64,000 nt of DNA from Quillaja saponaria (lineage: Eukaryota > Streptophyta > Magnoliopsida > Fabales > Quillajaceae). The stretch spans positions 18,821,001 through 18,885,000 of the forward strand of contig CM055605.1 in the NCBI GenBank assembly GCA_029379385.1, read 5' to 3'. The position numbers and the translations under genes were made by a program. This document shows positions 40,541-54,400 of this stretch, piece after piece. The notes under the pieces were generated by a model. It did no database searches and was not told where the DNA came from. It saw nothing but the letters and a program-made list of their open reading frames with translations. Numbering within the stretch: position 1 is the stretch's first letter; each line of letters starts with the position of its first letter.

Positions 40541-42082
40541 TTACAAAACAGCCTACCTTTTTTTTTTCTCTTTTTTTTGTTATTTTTTTTTTTTTGTTAT
40601 TGTTGTTTTTAATTATTCATTTTTATTAGTTACCTAAGCAATAATATAAACAAAATATCATATATCTTATTATAGATGAAATAATTCACACTCTTATACT
40701 TGGTGAAAATGTTACGGAGTGAGAAAAATCAAATATTTCTCTATTTGTGCTTTGTGAATAATTAAATAAATATTAATACAGTAGCATAAACAATTGTACT
40801 ACTAATACAACTTGAGAATATTATATAAATACATTATGAGCTCATTAGAAGATACTAATAAACTAGGTTTTATTACAAGACTAGAAGTTAGTACATTACC
40901 AAGGGCAAAAGGTAAGGGTTGTTAGACCGGTCATCTCTAGATTCGGGTCATGACATGCATATATCAAACAAATCATCCATATTAAAATTAGGAACTTGTA
41001 GATTTTTTTAACAATCTGGAGCCTTACAAAACTAAAGATTCTTTCAGTAGATAAAGTAGACATACACTCACTATATTTAATTATTACCAAAAAATTAACA
41101 AACCAACCTATTGTTTCTTGTAACAAAATAATAAAAAATTTCTAACTTTTATGAACATGTCTAAATTTTTCTTGTTTTAATATTCAAACCCAACCATATT
41201 CAGAAAATTGTCACAAATCCAAGCTCTAAAAGGGAACAAAGCGCACACAACATTCAAAGAAGATGTAAGATGTAAATTATAATTAAAAGCCATCCACGAC
41301 GTAGATAACATGTATATATTATATATCTTCTCTGTATATATATCGTGTGTCACCATTCATGCCCTCTAGTTATACCCCATTTTGTCATGTCTAACTTATG
41401 CTTAGCTGCATGGAAGAGTTGCAACATATTTTTTTTATGCAATCTCTAATTCCTTCACAATCTGCTTGAAGGACACACAGTGAATTATCTTTAACTGACT
41501 CCTCTGAATACGAATGAGGGAAGCAGAGGTTCCCATGAGTTTGACAAGCTTGCATTGCCTTACAATATTCCACTTCCTCATCTCTAATATTCAGGAACAT
41601 ATTGCACATATTTTCTGGAGAAGACAAAAGAAAATAACTGTAACTGCTAAATATCACATTGACAAACTCCATTACATAAGAAAAGACTCAGGCAAGGCAA
41701 TAATTGTTCTCTGAAGTCCTCCAAGTATTAGGTACTCTGGAAAGGGTATGTTAAACATTACATATCCGCATATAAATGTGTATCAAACTAAGGTTCCATG
41801 CATACCCATTTTAGTCCTTCAAGTATTAGGTACTCTTGAAGTTTGAAATTCATCGATCTGAGCAAAATTATAGTAGGAAGTGTTAAAAGCCTGAATTTAT
41901 ATTTAGCCAATAAAATCATATGCCTTGACACCGGAGCTTACCAAACAAACACAAGTCACCTCCACTATAATAATTCATAGCAACCTCTGGTGCATGAATT
42001 TTTTTTCTAGTCCTCTACAAGAAATTAGAGGAATATACCATGTTATTCAACTAGCATGTACAAGTAAATAACTGCATAATAG
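40541..42082. other. Intergenic, no firm gene
   Basis: It includes T runs at 40558-40595 and an open frame at 41391-41672 (-) whose C-terminal half is Cys-rich (see findings). Otherwise nothing was recognised. Confidence 0.4.
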
Positions 42083-44741
42083 AAGTTGCATATGCACGGC
42101 TCTTAACCCATTCAGAAAAGTCAATATCAAATATTCAAAAGTCACAAAAGCTTGAAAATTTTCCATCTTATCTCCTTCAGAAAAATGATATGCAAAAGTG
42201 AAACCGTATAAAAATTAGTATTTAAAGAACCATGTAGGCATGTGTGTCATATATATTTACTAAACTTTTTTGTGTAGCACTGTTGATAAAGCAAAGGATA
42301 TAATAGTAGTATTTAAAGAAGTTTGTAGTCTACTTCTCTAATATTCTATCTAATGGTACTACTTCTCTCCATATGTGTGTATGCTAAATTTTTTCCAACT
42401 TTTTATTCCTGCATGCTTAAAATAATTCAACATGCAAGTTCACATGCTTTTGCACATTATTCGGATGCTAAAACGTTGCAGTATTACTATGCATAAATAA
42501 ATAAGAATTTTTATGCAACAATAGATTGAATATATGATACTTAGATGTCATTCTTGGGCTTAATGCTTACATAAGAACAGTCATGATGTAATAGAATACA
42601 GGATTGTGTTGAGCAAGAAAGAGGTCAAACCACCAAGCATTTTCCCCACAATTCCTAGAACTAAATGCTAGAGCTATTAAAATGTCAAAATAACAGTGGC
42701 AATAATCTACAATACTTAATATTTGGGATATGTGTCTCTCCATGAGTGCATGGATCTTATTCAGAGTAGGGTCATTTGAAAAGCCTCAGATATTAGAGTA
42801 CTTCTCTTACTGATTTTCCCTACTACACATTTTTTTCTCCTTAAAGTCACTGTTGGCTTCTCATGCCAGGCACTAGTTTATTAACACCATTCTTCTAAGC
42901 ACTGAAACTACTCAAGACCAAGGCAAAAACAAGTTGTAAGATTTACAATATATGAAATGTTTTAAGGAGAAAACCACACATTAGTTGCCTTAATGGAGTA
43001 TTTATCCAAATGCTATAAATTTGAGAATGTGACAAATCTTTAAGACCTTACTTTCATAATGAGTAAATGGTGCATCTGATTCTAGCTTTCAGCAAAATGC
43101 ACTTTCAAATAGTTTGCCCTCCTCCACCAGCCAAAACTCTCACACAATTAGAGAGCTGATATAAAGGCTTCCATGAAAAAGCGCACAAGTTACAGGGCGT
43201 TTCATAGTTACAACTTATGCACACTTCTCCAAATTTGCATATGCATGGCTCAGAACCCATTCAGAAAAGTCAATATCAAAAATTCAGAAGTCACAAAAGC
43301 TGGGAATCAACTGACTGTAGACAAGTTCAAAGTCCCTGAAGTCCAAGAAGTTTTAAAATTTCTCAAAGTCCAAAGGGGATTGTGCCAATGCCACCTTCAC
43401 AACATGAAAAAGTAGGATTCTAAATCTCCTGACACACCAAATAATTCATAGGATATCCTTCTTACTTCTTAGTCCTCAAATATGGTTATTGAAGACATAA
43501 GATACAATTTGAAAAAGAAAACCTAAACATAGTAAAGATGTTAGGTGGAGAAATACTGTGAGTTATGTTGAATCTGGTATGGAAGGATTTATTTATTTTT
43601 ATTAGAAATGGATCAATGGATATTTTCAACTATGAACTGTATTGCTAGTTAGATAATTGTTGTTACTAATATACCAAAGACAACTTAATCTCTTCAACCC
43701 TGATAATGAACTTGAATCCAGCTAGGAAAATGATTTTCAAAATTCTTTTTTCTGATATAAAATCAAATATGAAATTTAATACCAAAGAAACAGTTCCACC
43801 TTACGTAAAAATTTTAAAAGAAAAGGTATCTGCAGTTAACTTCTGTTTGTGTTCATAAAGAATATGTGATTTGTAGTGTAATCAACATAATAGGATGAAG
43901 TTCATGAGATCATTAAATCCATAATGGAACTTAGGAATTTTCATTAATTTTATCTAAAAAGAACTTCTCTTCCCTTTTTTTTTTATTGACTCTTTACTTA
44001 GAAGCTAGCTTGAAACTTTACCCCATTAATCTTTATGTCTAGAAGTCACATTAATTAGGTATAGTCATGATTCACCAAACCATTGTTTCCCCCTTTTTGA
44101 GGTCTCTTACTAAATTGGAAAGAGAAGCACCATTGTATTGAACTTTTTCTTCAAGTATACTGTTTTAAACTTTAGATTCTCCTAGTTTTCCATACAATAG
44201 CAAAAATCTTGGTTTTATGTTTTATCGACCTACTTTGAATAAAGTTCATAAACAAGTTCCTCACAAAGAAAATTTCAAAACAAAGATTGATGAATTTAGA
44301 AAACCAAACATCTTTATAGACATATTCAACCTCACCCCCACTCAATTAGAAAGAGCAAAACAGAAAGCACCTATCATGGTAGATTTACTATTATCAGAGA
44401 TCCTTTTATATATATATATGCAAAAATAAAGTAATAACCTTTGTTTGTGGTGTTTAATCATACTTACAGGAGCCAAAAGTTTGAAATTCCAACTAAAAAA
44501 ATAGGAACAACACAAAAGTATCCCATATTTCTCAGCATGCGGCACAAGCAAGATGGATAAAAAGATATCTTACACAGTTGAAGAGTTAATGCACTATTGA
44601 CAATGAATAAACATAAATGCTTATGCCACCTTTCTAAACCACAGTCCTCTGGATCCTGCGTAGATGAAAATATTCTTTCTAACCTTTAGAAATTAATTGG
44701 AGATTACTCGGTCATTTATAATTATCCACTATTCCAGCTTA

Positions 44742-44819
44742 TCAATGAATTCTCAGGACATGAGCATTCTTAAGCCAATCTGGACTAATCTCTGCTCTGC
44801 ATTTTTCATTTAGGTGGAA
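44742..44819 (-). pseudogene. NLR C-terminal remnant, array unit 1
   Basis: The last 25 codons and stop of an NLR gene, minus strand: LNEKCRAEISPDWLKNAHVL, ending LRIH and TGA. The matching segment of the adjacent NLR reads LNERCQREEGADWPKIAHIP. Nothing of the upstream LRR region remains beside it. Confidence 0.7.
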
Positions 44820-47285
44820 AAATTACCAAGCATTTCCTCCCAATTCTTATAACCAGATGCTCAAGCTATTAAAACATCAAAATAACTATGCCAATAATCT
44901 ATAGTACTAAATATTTGGGCATGGTTGTGTATATGTGCGTCCGCATGTTATGTAGAGCAGGGTCATTTGAAAAGTCTTAGATATTAGAGTACTGCTCTTA
45001 TTGATTTTCCCCACTACAATTTTTTTCCCCCTAAATTCACTATTGTCTTCCCATGTCAAGCATTAATTTATTAACATCATCATCTTGAAACTACTCAACT
45101 GCTAAGGCAATAACAAGTGGTAAGATTTTTACAGTATATGCCATGTTTTAAGGGGAAAACCACACATTGGTTGCCTTAATGGAATCAATATATCAAAATG
45201 CTGTAAATTTGAGAACGTAACAAATTTTCAAGACCTTACTTTCATAATGAGTAAATGGTGCATCTCATTCCAGCTCTCAGCAAAGTGCACTTTCAGATAG
45301 TCTGCCTTTCTCCACCAGCCAAAACTCTCATACAAGTGGAGAAATGACATAAATACTGCCATGAAAAAGTGTGCAAGTTACAGGGTTTTTCAAAGTTACA
45401 ACTTATGTACACTTCTCCAAATTTGGAGAAGCATTACATTCCATCTTACCTCCTCGGGCCTTGAGAAATTTGTCATAAGTTTCATATGCATGACTTTCTA
45501 CACATTCAAAAATATGATCTGCAAATGTGAAACCACATAAAATTTCCAGTTAGGTCATCCTGATAAACTTGTAAATTGCATTCACTCATGAAACAACCTC
45601 ACTTTATTTTACATCATTAAGTATACTTGAAAAGGCAATCAGCTCCCTGCAGTTGGGAATAGTCTCTTGCCAAATAACACTAAGGCAGTATTCAGTCCAA
45701 GTTACAATTGCAGCATGACAAGTCTATAGAGACATTGATCATGGACTACATGCCAAGTTTCATTACTAGGTGAAAGCAGCAGGAATCAGCTGACTGCAGA
45801 CAATTTTTCAGAGTCCCTGAAGTCCAAGATGTTTCAAAATTTCTCAAAGTCCAAAAGGGATTATGACAATGCCATCTTCACAATAAGAAAAAGTAGGATT
45901 CTAAATCTCATGACACACCAAATAATTCCTAGGATATCCTTCTTACTTCTTAGTCCTTATGATATGGTTGTTGAAGACATATGATTTATACAATTTGAAA
46001 AATAAAACCTACACATAGTAAAGATGTTAGGTGGAGAAGTACTGTGATTTTTGTTGAATCTGGTACGAAAGGATTTAAGCTTTTAATAGAAATGGATCAA
46101 TGGATATTTTCAACTATGACCAACTGTATTTCTAGTTAGATAGTTGTTGTTACTAATATACCAAAGACAACTGAATCTCTTCAACCCTGATAATGAGCAT
46201 GATTCCAGCTAGGAAAATGATTTTCAAATTTTTTTTTTTGATATAAAATCGAAAATGATGAAATTTAATACCAAAGAAACAGTTCCACCCTACGTAAAAA
46301 ATTTTAAATAAAAAATCTCTGTAGTTAACTTCTATCTGTATTCATAAAGAATTTGTGATTTGTAGTGTAATCAACATAATATGATGAAGTTCATGAGATC
46401 ATTGACTCCATAATGGCATTTAGGGATTTTCATTAATTTTATCTAAAAATAACTTCTCTTCCTTTTTAAATTTTTTTTTTTTATTGACTCTTTACTTAGA
46501 AGCAAACCTGAAACTTTACCCCAATAATCTTTATGTCTAGAAGTCACCTTAATTGGGGATAGTCATGATTCACCAAACCATTGTTTATCCCTTTTTGAGG
46601 TCTCTTACTAAATTCAAAAGAGAAGCGCCATTATATTTAACTTTTTCTTCAAGTATATGCTATTTTAAACTTTAGATTCTCCTAGTTTTCCATACAGCAG
46701 CAAAAATCTTTGTTTTATGTTTTATCGACCTACTTTGAATGAAGTTCATAAACAAGTTCCTCACAAAGAAAATTTCAAAATAGAGACTGATGAATTTAGA
46801 AAACTAAACATCTTATAGACAATATTCAGCCTCTCCCCCACTCATTTAGAAAGAGCAAAACAGAAAACACCTATCGTGGTATATTTACTATTATCAGAGA
46901 TCCTTTATTTATATATATATATATATAAATTAATAACCTTTATCTGTGGTGTTTAATCATACTTAGAGGAGCCAAAAATTTGAAATTTGAAATTTGAAAT
47001 TCCAACTAAACAAAATAGGAACAACACAAAAGTATCCCATTTTTCTCAACATGCGGCACAAGCAAGATGAAGGAATAGATATCTTACATAGTTGAAGAGT
47101 TGATGCACTATCGACAATGAATAAACAAAAATACTGAAGCCACCTTCTTTCTAAACCGCAGCCCTGGATCCTGCACAGATGAAACTATCATTATTCTCCA
47201 TGATTGAATGAGTTTTTAGACAGAAACCTTTAGAAATTAATTGAAGATTACTTGGTCATTTATAATCATCCACTATTCCAGCTTG

Positions 47286-47363
47286 TCAATGAATTCTCAG
47301 GATATGAGCAATCTTAGGCCAATCTGCACTAATCTCTGCTCTGCATTTTTCATTTAGGTGGAA
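47286..47363 (-). pseudogene. NLR C-terminal remnant, array unit 2
   Basis: As in unit 1, the minus strand encodes LNEKCRAEISADWPKIAHIL and ends LRIH plus TGA. It is closer to the intact family consensus (ADWPKIAHI) than the unit 1 copy. No LRR sequence is attached. Confidence 0.75.
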
Positions 47364-47941
47364 TAACCACCAAGCATCTCCTCCCACTTCCTGCAACCAA
47401 ATGCTCGAGCTATTAAAACATCAAAATAACCATGCCAATAATCTACAGCACTAAATATTTGGGCAGGGTAGTGTATATGTGTGTCTGCATCTTATGCAGA
47501 GGAGGGTCATTTGAAAAGCCTTAGATGTTAGAGTACTCCTCTTATTGATTTTCTCCACTTTACTTTTTTTCCCCCCTAAATTCACTATTGTCTTCCCATG
47601 TCAAGTATTAGTTATTAACATCATCTTCTTGAAACTACTCAAGGGGCAAGGCAATAACAAGTGGTAAGATTTTTACAGTATATGACATGTTTTAAGGAGA
47701 AAACCACACATTATTTTCCTTAATGGAGTCAATATTCATTTTCTTTTCTTATCCTCAACTGATAAACGTCTATGAAAAGAATTATACTTCCTACAAAGAG
47801 TTTTTTCCCCTTTTTTCCGTTTAGCTTATTTTTGTTAAGCTTCAAAAAAGAAAAAAATAATTGATGATTGGGTTTCTCTCTAGGTTGAACAAACAGCAAT
47901 TCTAAAGCAAACTTTCTTCTAATTTCCAAATAAAAATGCAC

Positions 47942-50900
47942 TTAGTAAGTAAAGAATGACTGGGTTTTAATCAGAGAGTAAAACAAACTTATGTGAAATG
48001 GAATGGTCGACTCTTGTCCATCCAGCTCATCAGTGACCTCTGGAATATGAGCAATTTTAGGCCAGTCAGCGCCCTCTTCCCTCTGGCATCTTTCGTTTAG
48101 GTAGAGACAATTAGTTATTTTAAGTTTCTGCAGAGACTTGAGATGTCGCATTCCTTCAGGTAGCGACCTCAGACTGGGGCAACTGGCAATAGTTATCTCC
48201 TCCAATGATGCCTCCAAGTTGCCTATCCACTCTGGGAAACTTGTGAAATGGCTGCAATTCATGAGAACGAGGCGTCGCAAATTGGTGAGATGTTGAAGAC
48301 CCTCGGGTAGAGACTCCAGTTTGGGGAGATCCATCAATATCAGATCCTGAAGTCCCCTGAGTTGCTTCCATTGCATTCCATAATCACCATTCTCACCATT
48401 CAACAGATCAAGTTCCTCACAAGATTCAACCTTGAGATATCTAAGTGCATTGAGATGTTTCAAGACTCCAGATAGAGATCTCAGACTAGGGTTATCATTT
48501 AAAGTCAATTTATCAAGCGAAGTGAGTCTGTGAAGCACTTCAACTGGAAAATATTCAAAAGTATTCATCCTTCCAATTTGAAGGGCTCTTAATCCAGGCA
48601 CAGGGGACCCAGATGAGGAAGTGCTTGCTTGGCTCCCTGGTTTCGTCGTTGGTGTCGGTAGCATGAACCACTGTCGCAATAGCTTGTCACTGACTTCGTT
48701 AAAGGTCAATTCCTCAACAGAGGGATATGGTGGCATAGAAGTCAGATTAGGGCAACTTCGGATATATAATGTTTCAAGGCAAGGAAATGATAGGAGAAAC
48801 AGAGGACATTGTTGCTGATGCTCTTGGTCTGTCTCAGCTCCAGTAGTCCTCCACCATCCCATGAGATTGGGCAAATTAATAAGATCGAGATCTCTAAGGG
48901 ATGGAAAGAATTTTGATGATATGCTATCTCTCAAATGGTACTCATCGCTGCTGTTGCTGTCTATGTATTCAAGAGACCTTAAATTTTGAAGACTGATCAA
49001 TTGAACATGATGAAGCAGACGCAAAGGTGGGAGATGACGCAAATGTTGGCAAGAAATTATTTTCAAAGTCACAAGATTTGAGAGGGAGCAGACCCAACTA
49101 GAGAGAGGCAAGTCCCCGTACCCACTTATGTCTAACCTTTTGATATTCTGAGATGGCTGCAGGCCATCTAAAATCATCTTATCTTTATCAGCCCCTCCTC
49201 CGCTATCAGAAACCACTCTTTTCCAACCTAATGATAAGAAATCAAGTTGCTTCGCACGTAAGTTTGCTGCCATTACTTCCCCTGTATTACACCGCAACTG
49301 TTCCAAGCCTTCGATGAATAATCTTCCTCCCAAATTATTTAGATCACGCAGTTCGCTAATGCCCCCACTCGGTTTGGATTTGGAAGGACAACCTCTAGAA
49401 GTTAGCTGTCCCAACCCATGTGGCATATGGGACAAACTATTACAACAATACAAATAGAGATGCCCAAGATTTCTCAACTTTATGATGTCCCCTGGCAATT
49501 CTCTAAGCCGATTGCAAAATGTAAGATTTAGAGTTTGCAAATTCACCAGCCTCGTAATAGAGTGAGGAAGCACCTCAATTCTATCATTCCATGAAAGATC
49601 AAGATATCTCAAATGTTTTAATAGGCCAATAGAATTGGACAATCTTTCATTACATAGGTGAGAAAGATCCAACACCCGTGAGCAATTAAAACTTGAGACC
49701 AATGAATCATAAACAATTTTATCTATCTGTATTCCAGGACCATATCTATCTTTAGGCCAAAGAAATGTTCTTAATTTGTTTGCCTTGAGCAAGCTTGATG
49801 GAACGTCCCGTACTGAATCTAAAGCAAAGCCAATTGATACATGACGGGTTTGGTCAGCAATGTTTTCTTTTTCTTTTACATTTACGATGGTGCCCTCTTT
49901 TCTTGCAACTGACACTGCAAGATCATGCATGAGATCATGCATTTTACAATACTCACCATACTCATTTTTTCCTATTTCTTGGAAGAAGGAACCCCAAAGT
50001 AAATCCATTGCCAACATCTTCTAAAGATTTGCTCTCATCTGGTGACTGAATATACCCTTGTGCCATCCACAGTTGAATCAACTCTTTCCTATCAATCTCA
50101 TAATCTTTTGGGAACAACGAACAATAAGCAAAACATCTTTTCAAATGTGATGGCAAATGATTGTAACTTAGTCTTAGCACTGAAAATATCTTATCTCCTT
50201 CTTGGTCTATCTTTGAAAGCTCAGTATTTCTAAAGTATAACCATTCACTTTCTGAATTTTGAAAGTACAAAAGATGTCCAATAGTTCTTATTGCAAGAGG
50301 AACCCCAGCACATTTGTTCACGATGTCTTTTCCGATTGCTTCCAACCCTGGACTCTTTGGCTCTTCCTCTGTTTTGAAAGCAAATTGCCTAAACAACACC
50401 CATGCCATTTCTTCATCTAGACCATTTAAAACAACAGGTGCATATGTTCCCATTATCTCAGCTACCTTCTGTATGCGTGTTGTCACAATTACCTTACTAC
50501 CCTTTGCACCATCCATTAACAAACTCTTCAAATTAAGCCATTGTTCAACATCTTCACTCCATACATCATCCAATACAAGTAGATATTTCTTTCCCCCAAT
50601 CTTTTTTCTAAGATTGTGTTACACTTCATCCATCTGGCGATTAGTTTGCACTTCATCCATCTGGCGATTAGTTTCACATCGAATAATATTTTCCATAACC
50701 TTTTTCATATCGAAATCATCAGAGACACAAACCCACAATTTTAGTTCAAAGTGAGTTTTTAGGGTATCATCATTGTATACAAGCTTAGCAAGTGCTGTCT
50801 TTCCCAGGCCTCCAATACCAACTACGGGAATGATTGAAATACTTTCTTTCACGCTAGTGTCCAACAAACGTTCTATGATGACATTCTTCTCTTTCTCTCT

Positions 50901-51416
50901 TCCTATAGCGTCTTCTTTCCGTATGAAAGAGTGAGTCTCTCGTGATTCTCTACTCCTTACACGGGTCTCTCCAAGTGAGGCTCTCGGGATTAAATTGAAA
51001 TATTTTCCATCATTGATAATGGAATCAATTCTCTCCCTAATTTCCTTAACTTTATGACCCATCTTAAGACCAAAAGCAATCTGGTTTGATTTAGAGAAGA
51101 AGATGCGTACCTTCTTTGCCATCTTGTTTCTTGTCATCACCTCTCGTTGCATAGTTTCAGTTGAGAAGTCATCCAACAAGTCATCTACATCATCAACCAC
51201 CTCTTTCAAGTCGTTCAGCCAATTTGCAACAGCATTATCAGTAACTTGCTTCTCCTCTGCATCCAAAATCACATCTTTGACTCTGGAAATCTTGTTTTTT
51301 AGCTTTCTGAGCTCATCTTTGACACCAAAAAGCAATCTGAAGTCATGGACCAAAAGCAATGATCCCAAATTCCCAATGATGTTCTCAGCAACACCGAACA
51401 GAATTGATTCGGCCAT
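47942..51416 (-). pseudogene. CC-NB-ARC-LRR (CNL, RGA-like) resistance gene, inactivated
   Basis: An intronless CNL of the RGA type, an intracellular immune receptor family. Frame one (51416-50619) holds the coiled coil (residues 1-165, with the EDVID-like DVDDLLDDF at 76-84), the P-loop GIGGLGKT at 200-207 and FELKLWVCVSDDFD. It stops at TAA (50619-50621), directly before HNLRKK and the kinase-2 motif KKYLLVLDDVW in the same frame. RNBS-B GSKVIVTTR, GLPL-type CAGVPLAI and CFAYCSLFPKDYEI follow. Near 50000 the frame breaks inside LEDVGNG; the next frame (50017-47942) carries DLLWGSFFQE, MHDLMHDLA and about twenty leucine-rich repeats. A normal MHD motif and LRR order show the loss is recent. 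Read-through or a truncated CC-NB product is possible but unproven. Confidence 0.9.
50622..50675. repeat. 27-bp in-frame tandem duplication in the NLR
   Basis: Units 50622-50648 and 50649-50675 (CACTTCATCCATCTGGCGAT...) duplicate nine codons, TNRQMDEVQ on the minus strand. In one unit the Gln codon is CAA; at the end of the other it is TAA, the premature stop. Confidence 0.92.
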
Positions 51417-54400
51417 GTTTTGGTGAAAGTGAGGGAACTAATGCTAAAATGTTATGAAAGGGTGCACTGGAAGTAGTTATCGTGAGGACAAGGAGAACAA
51501 TCGTTGTTACATATATAGAATTAATTATGCAGAATGAGCAAGGAATCTGACCACATAAAGTAATGCCATGTGATTTAATACAGACATCTATCTAATAGTA
51601 ACATGCCACGTTGAAAACCATGTGATTGTGGGTCCAATAGACAATGAGCAAGTTCCAAGCCGTGTGTGAGGGGCAAATACCAAATTCTAACAGGGAGTGG
51701 GACCACGTGGACGAAGAGAGAGAGAGTGAGAGTGTGTGAAACAGACAGAAGTTCTCTCAGAAAATCATTCTCCATCATGGAATATTATTTGGGGATGGAT
51801 GAATCGACAAGATAAAAAGTGTTGCTTGTTTTTGCCTTTTCTTTTACAAACGGACGGAAGAATCTTGAACCCAACGCACAAAACTGCAATCTAGAGCAAA
51901 AGGTACGCCTTTGTGTTGACGGTGGCTTTTATCATAACGACATCCATGGTTTTGTCGCTTTTAGAAAGTAAGAAATAACACAAGATGGACAGAGAGAGAG
52001 ATAGTAATGTTGAAAATCTGGTTAGCATAATACACAACTTATAAAAAATGAATAAATTGAAATAGTTCAAGGACAACTTCAACTTTTTATTTTTATTTTT
52101 TTTATATCAAATTAAATATATATTATGAATATTTATAAAATTATAATAATTTAGTGACACATAATTAAATATAGATTAATATAGATTAATTATTTATGAT
52201 TTTAGATATTAAGAATTTGAACTCATTATAACAATTTTATTACATATTAACCAAAAAAAATTCACACTAGCATACAATAATTTATAACTATTTATTATAA
52301 AAAAATTAACTACCTCATAAAATTCAATTATATCAAAATAAACCACTCCTTTCTAACTTTTATTAACGATTAGTTCATAAGAAATTTATTATTTTCAACA
52401 AGTAAGTGAAAATGAGGACTTTGAGTCAGTGAATATTAGTCTATTATATACTTGACCATTTCAGTCCAAAAGCATGGATTTCACTGCACATGGAACTCAG
52501 ATTCTTCACTGATAACATTAATGTTAAACTAAAAACTACAAGCAGATCAATCTAAACATAATGAATATTGAATATTGACTAAGCAGATCAATTAAAGGCA
52601 CAAACAACAGCTTGGTATTGTTGACCAGTTGCCAAGATACTAACTAATTGAAGAGCTTGCTGCTCTGCTTTCTGTCTGCAAATTTTAGTGGAATTATTGA
52701 CTGTGATAATCAGTAAGGTTATATAAATATCATAAACATTATTTACACCAAAACTAGTATATATATACACACAAGTTTCTCCTCTTCTCTTATTTTATTT
52801 AATTATTTATTTTAGGTAACAGTAAATTTTTTATATCTTTTTACAACAAAATTCAATTATAAAAAATAACTATTCTACCAACTACTGACATAATTTTATT
52901 ATTAAATAAACACTAATTTTTCTCCTAAATCAGTTACCTAATCTTATTGTCTCTCTTTCTCATTAACCCTATTCATCCACATGCTAGACTAAATCAATTA
53001 ATAAAATTGAAAAGAAATTAATCATATAATTCTTTAATTTATTTATTTAAGGATGAAACTTTTTTAAAACAATTATTTTAGAATAAAAAATTATCTAAGC
53101 ACGCGAGAGCGTGAGTGAAGATTTTGGTAATATCTACCTATATTTATCCTATATAAAAAAGTGAATTAAGAGAAGAATCTTTTGATTTTCTTAAATACCC
53201 TTATGAGCTTTTTTAATTACAAAATTACATTTAATTGTTATTTTGTTACAAATAAACTATTATTTTTAAATATTTTTTCCTAATTTTTCTCCATTTTATT
53301 ATCAATAAGATTGTAATTGTTTTAGGACTATTAATATATGTCAATAGTAATTAAGATTTACTTTCTCAATTTTTTTGTTTAATAATTTCCTAATAACCAT
53401 AATTTTTGAACTTCTTCTCAAATTTATTATGAATTAAAAGAAATATTAAGAGTATAGTTTTCATGATTATAATATTATTATTTTGACTTTTAATTCATAT
53501 TTTTCTATATTTTTTAAATAATTATATGCCAATACTAATTAAGATAGAATTTTTTTCTATTTTTTTGGTTTAATAAGTTTCTAATAATTATAATATTTTT
53601 TATTTTTTCTCAAATTTATGAATTATTTTTTTAAATGCTATGAATTAAAAAATAATTATTAAGAATATAGTTTTCATGATTATAATATTATTATTTTAAC
53701 TTTTAATTCTTCTTTTATCTTAAGAATTAAAAAAGATATAATTTATCTATTTGTTTACCAATATAAAAAATAGTTTAGCAGAAATAAAAAATTTGGCACT
53801 AAAACATAGAGCTATACAAATATCAAAGCATGGAAAGAAGTTACTAATTAAATCAAGAAACTATTGTTCATTAAAAGGGGTTATTAACTGTATATACCAA
53901 TAACCCAGCCAAAGTAATGGTCTTGAATTTGAATTTGAATCAACCACGGAGAGACATAAAAGAACTTGAAAAAATAAATAAAATGATATTACAGCTTAGT
54001 AAAATACAAAGAAAAGTTAAGGATACAAAAAGAAATTCAACAAGAAGAAGGATGATAAGCCTATGATTGTTGACAAGCATACAACAACAATGCAGTGGTA
54101 AACTCTATGTGAATCAAATTCCATTCACATAACCTTCTATCAGTTATACAGTATGTAAACAAAAGAACTTACTTCTAAATCCTTCAGAGCACTTACACGT
54201 GGAAAACCAATTAATTATCAAGAGCCATAATCCATTAGTTAATAAGTTTATTAAAATTATTCGATGACTTAAGCATATAATGAAAACAAATTTCCTCAAA
54301 TTTCATATTATGTTATGTTATGCATATCTTACCTTACAAATAGACAAGGTACAATTAAAGGACTAAACAAAATCCTCTTTCTTAAAGATCTATACCAGTA

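Larger units (their letters stand above)
42083..47736. repeat. Tandem array of NLR 3'-flank units
   Basis: Repeating units of about 2.2-2.5 kb: unit 1 about 42632-44822, unit 2 about 44823-47364, unit 3 truncated at about 47365-47736 and running towards the NLR gene. Shared blocks include CAATAATCTACA/CAATAATCTATAG, AGGGTCATTTGAAAAG, TCCACCAGCCAAAACTCTCA, GTTCCACCTTACGTAAAA or its variant, and TTTTATCGACCTACTTTGAA. A partial extra copy lies at 42083-42210. Units 1 and 2 each end with a remnant of an NLR C-terminus. Confidence 0.85.
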
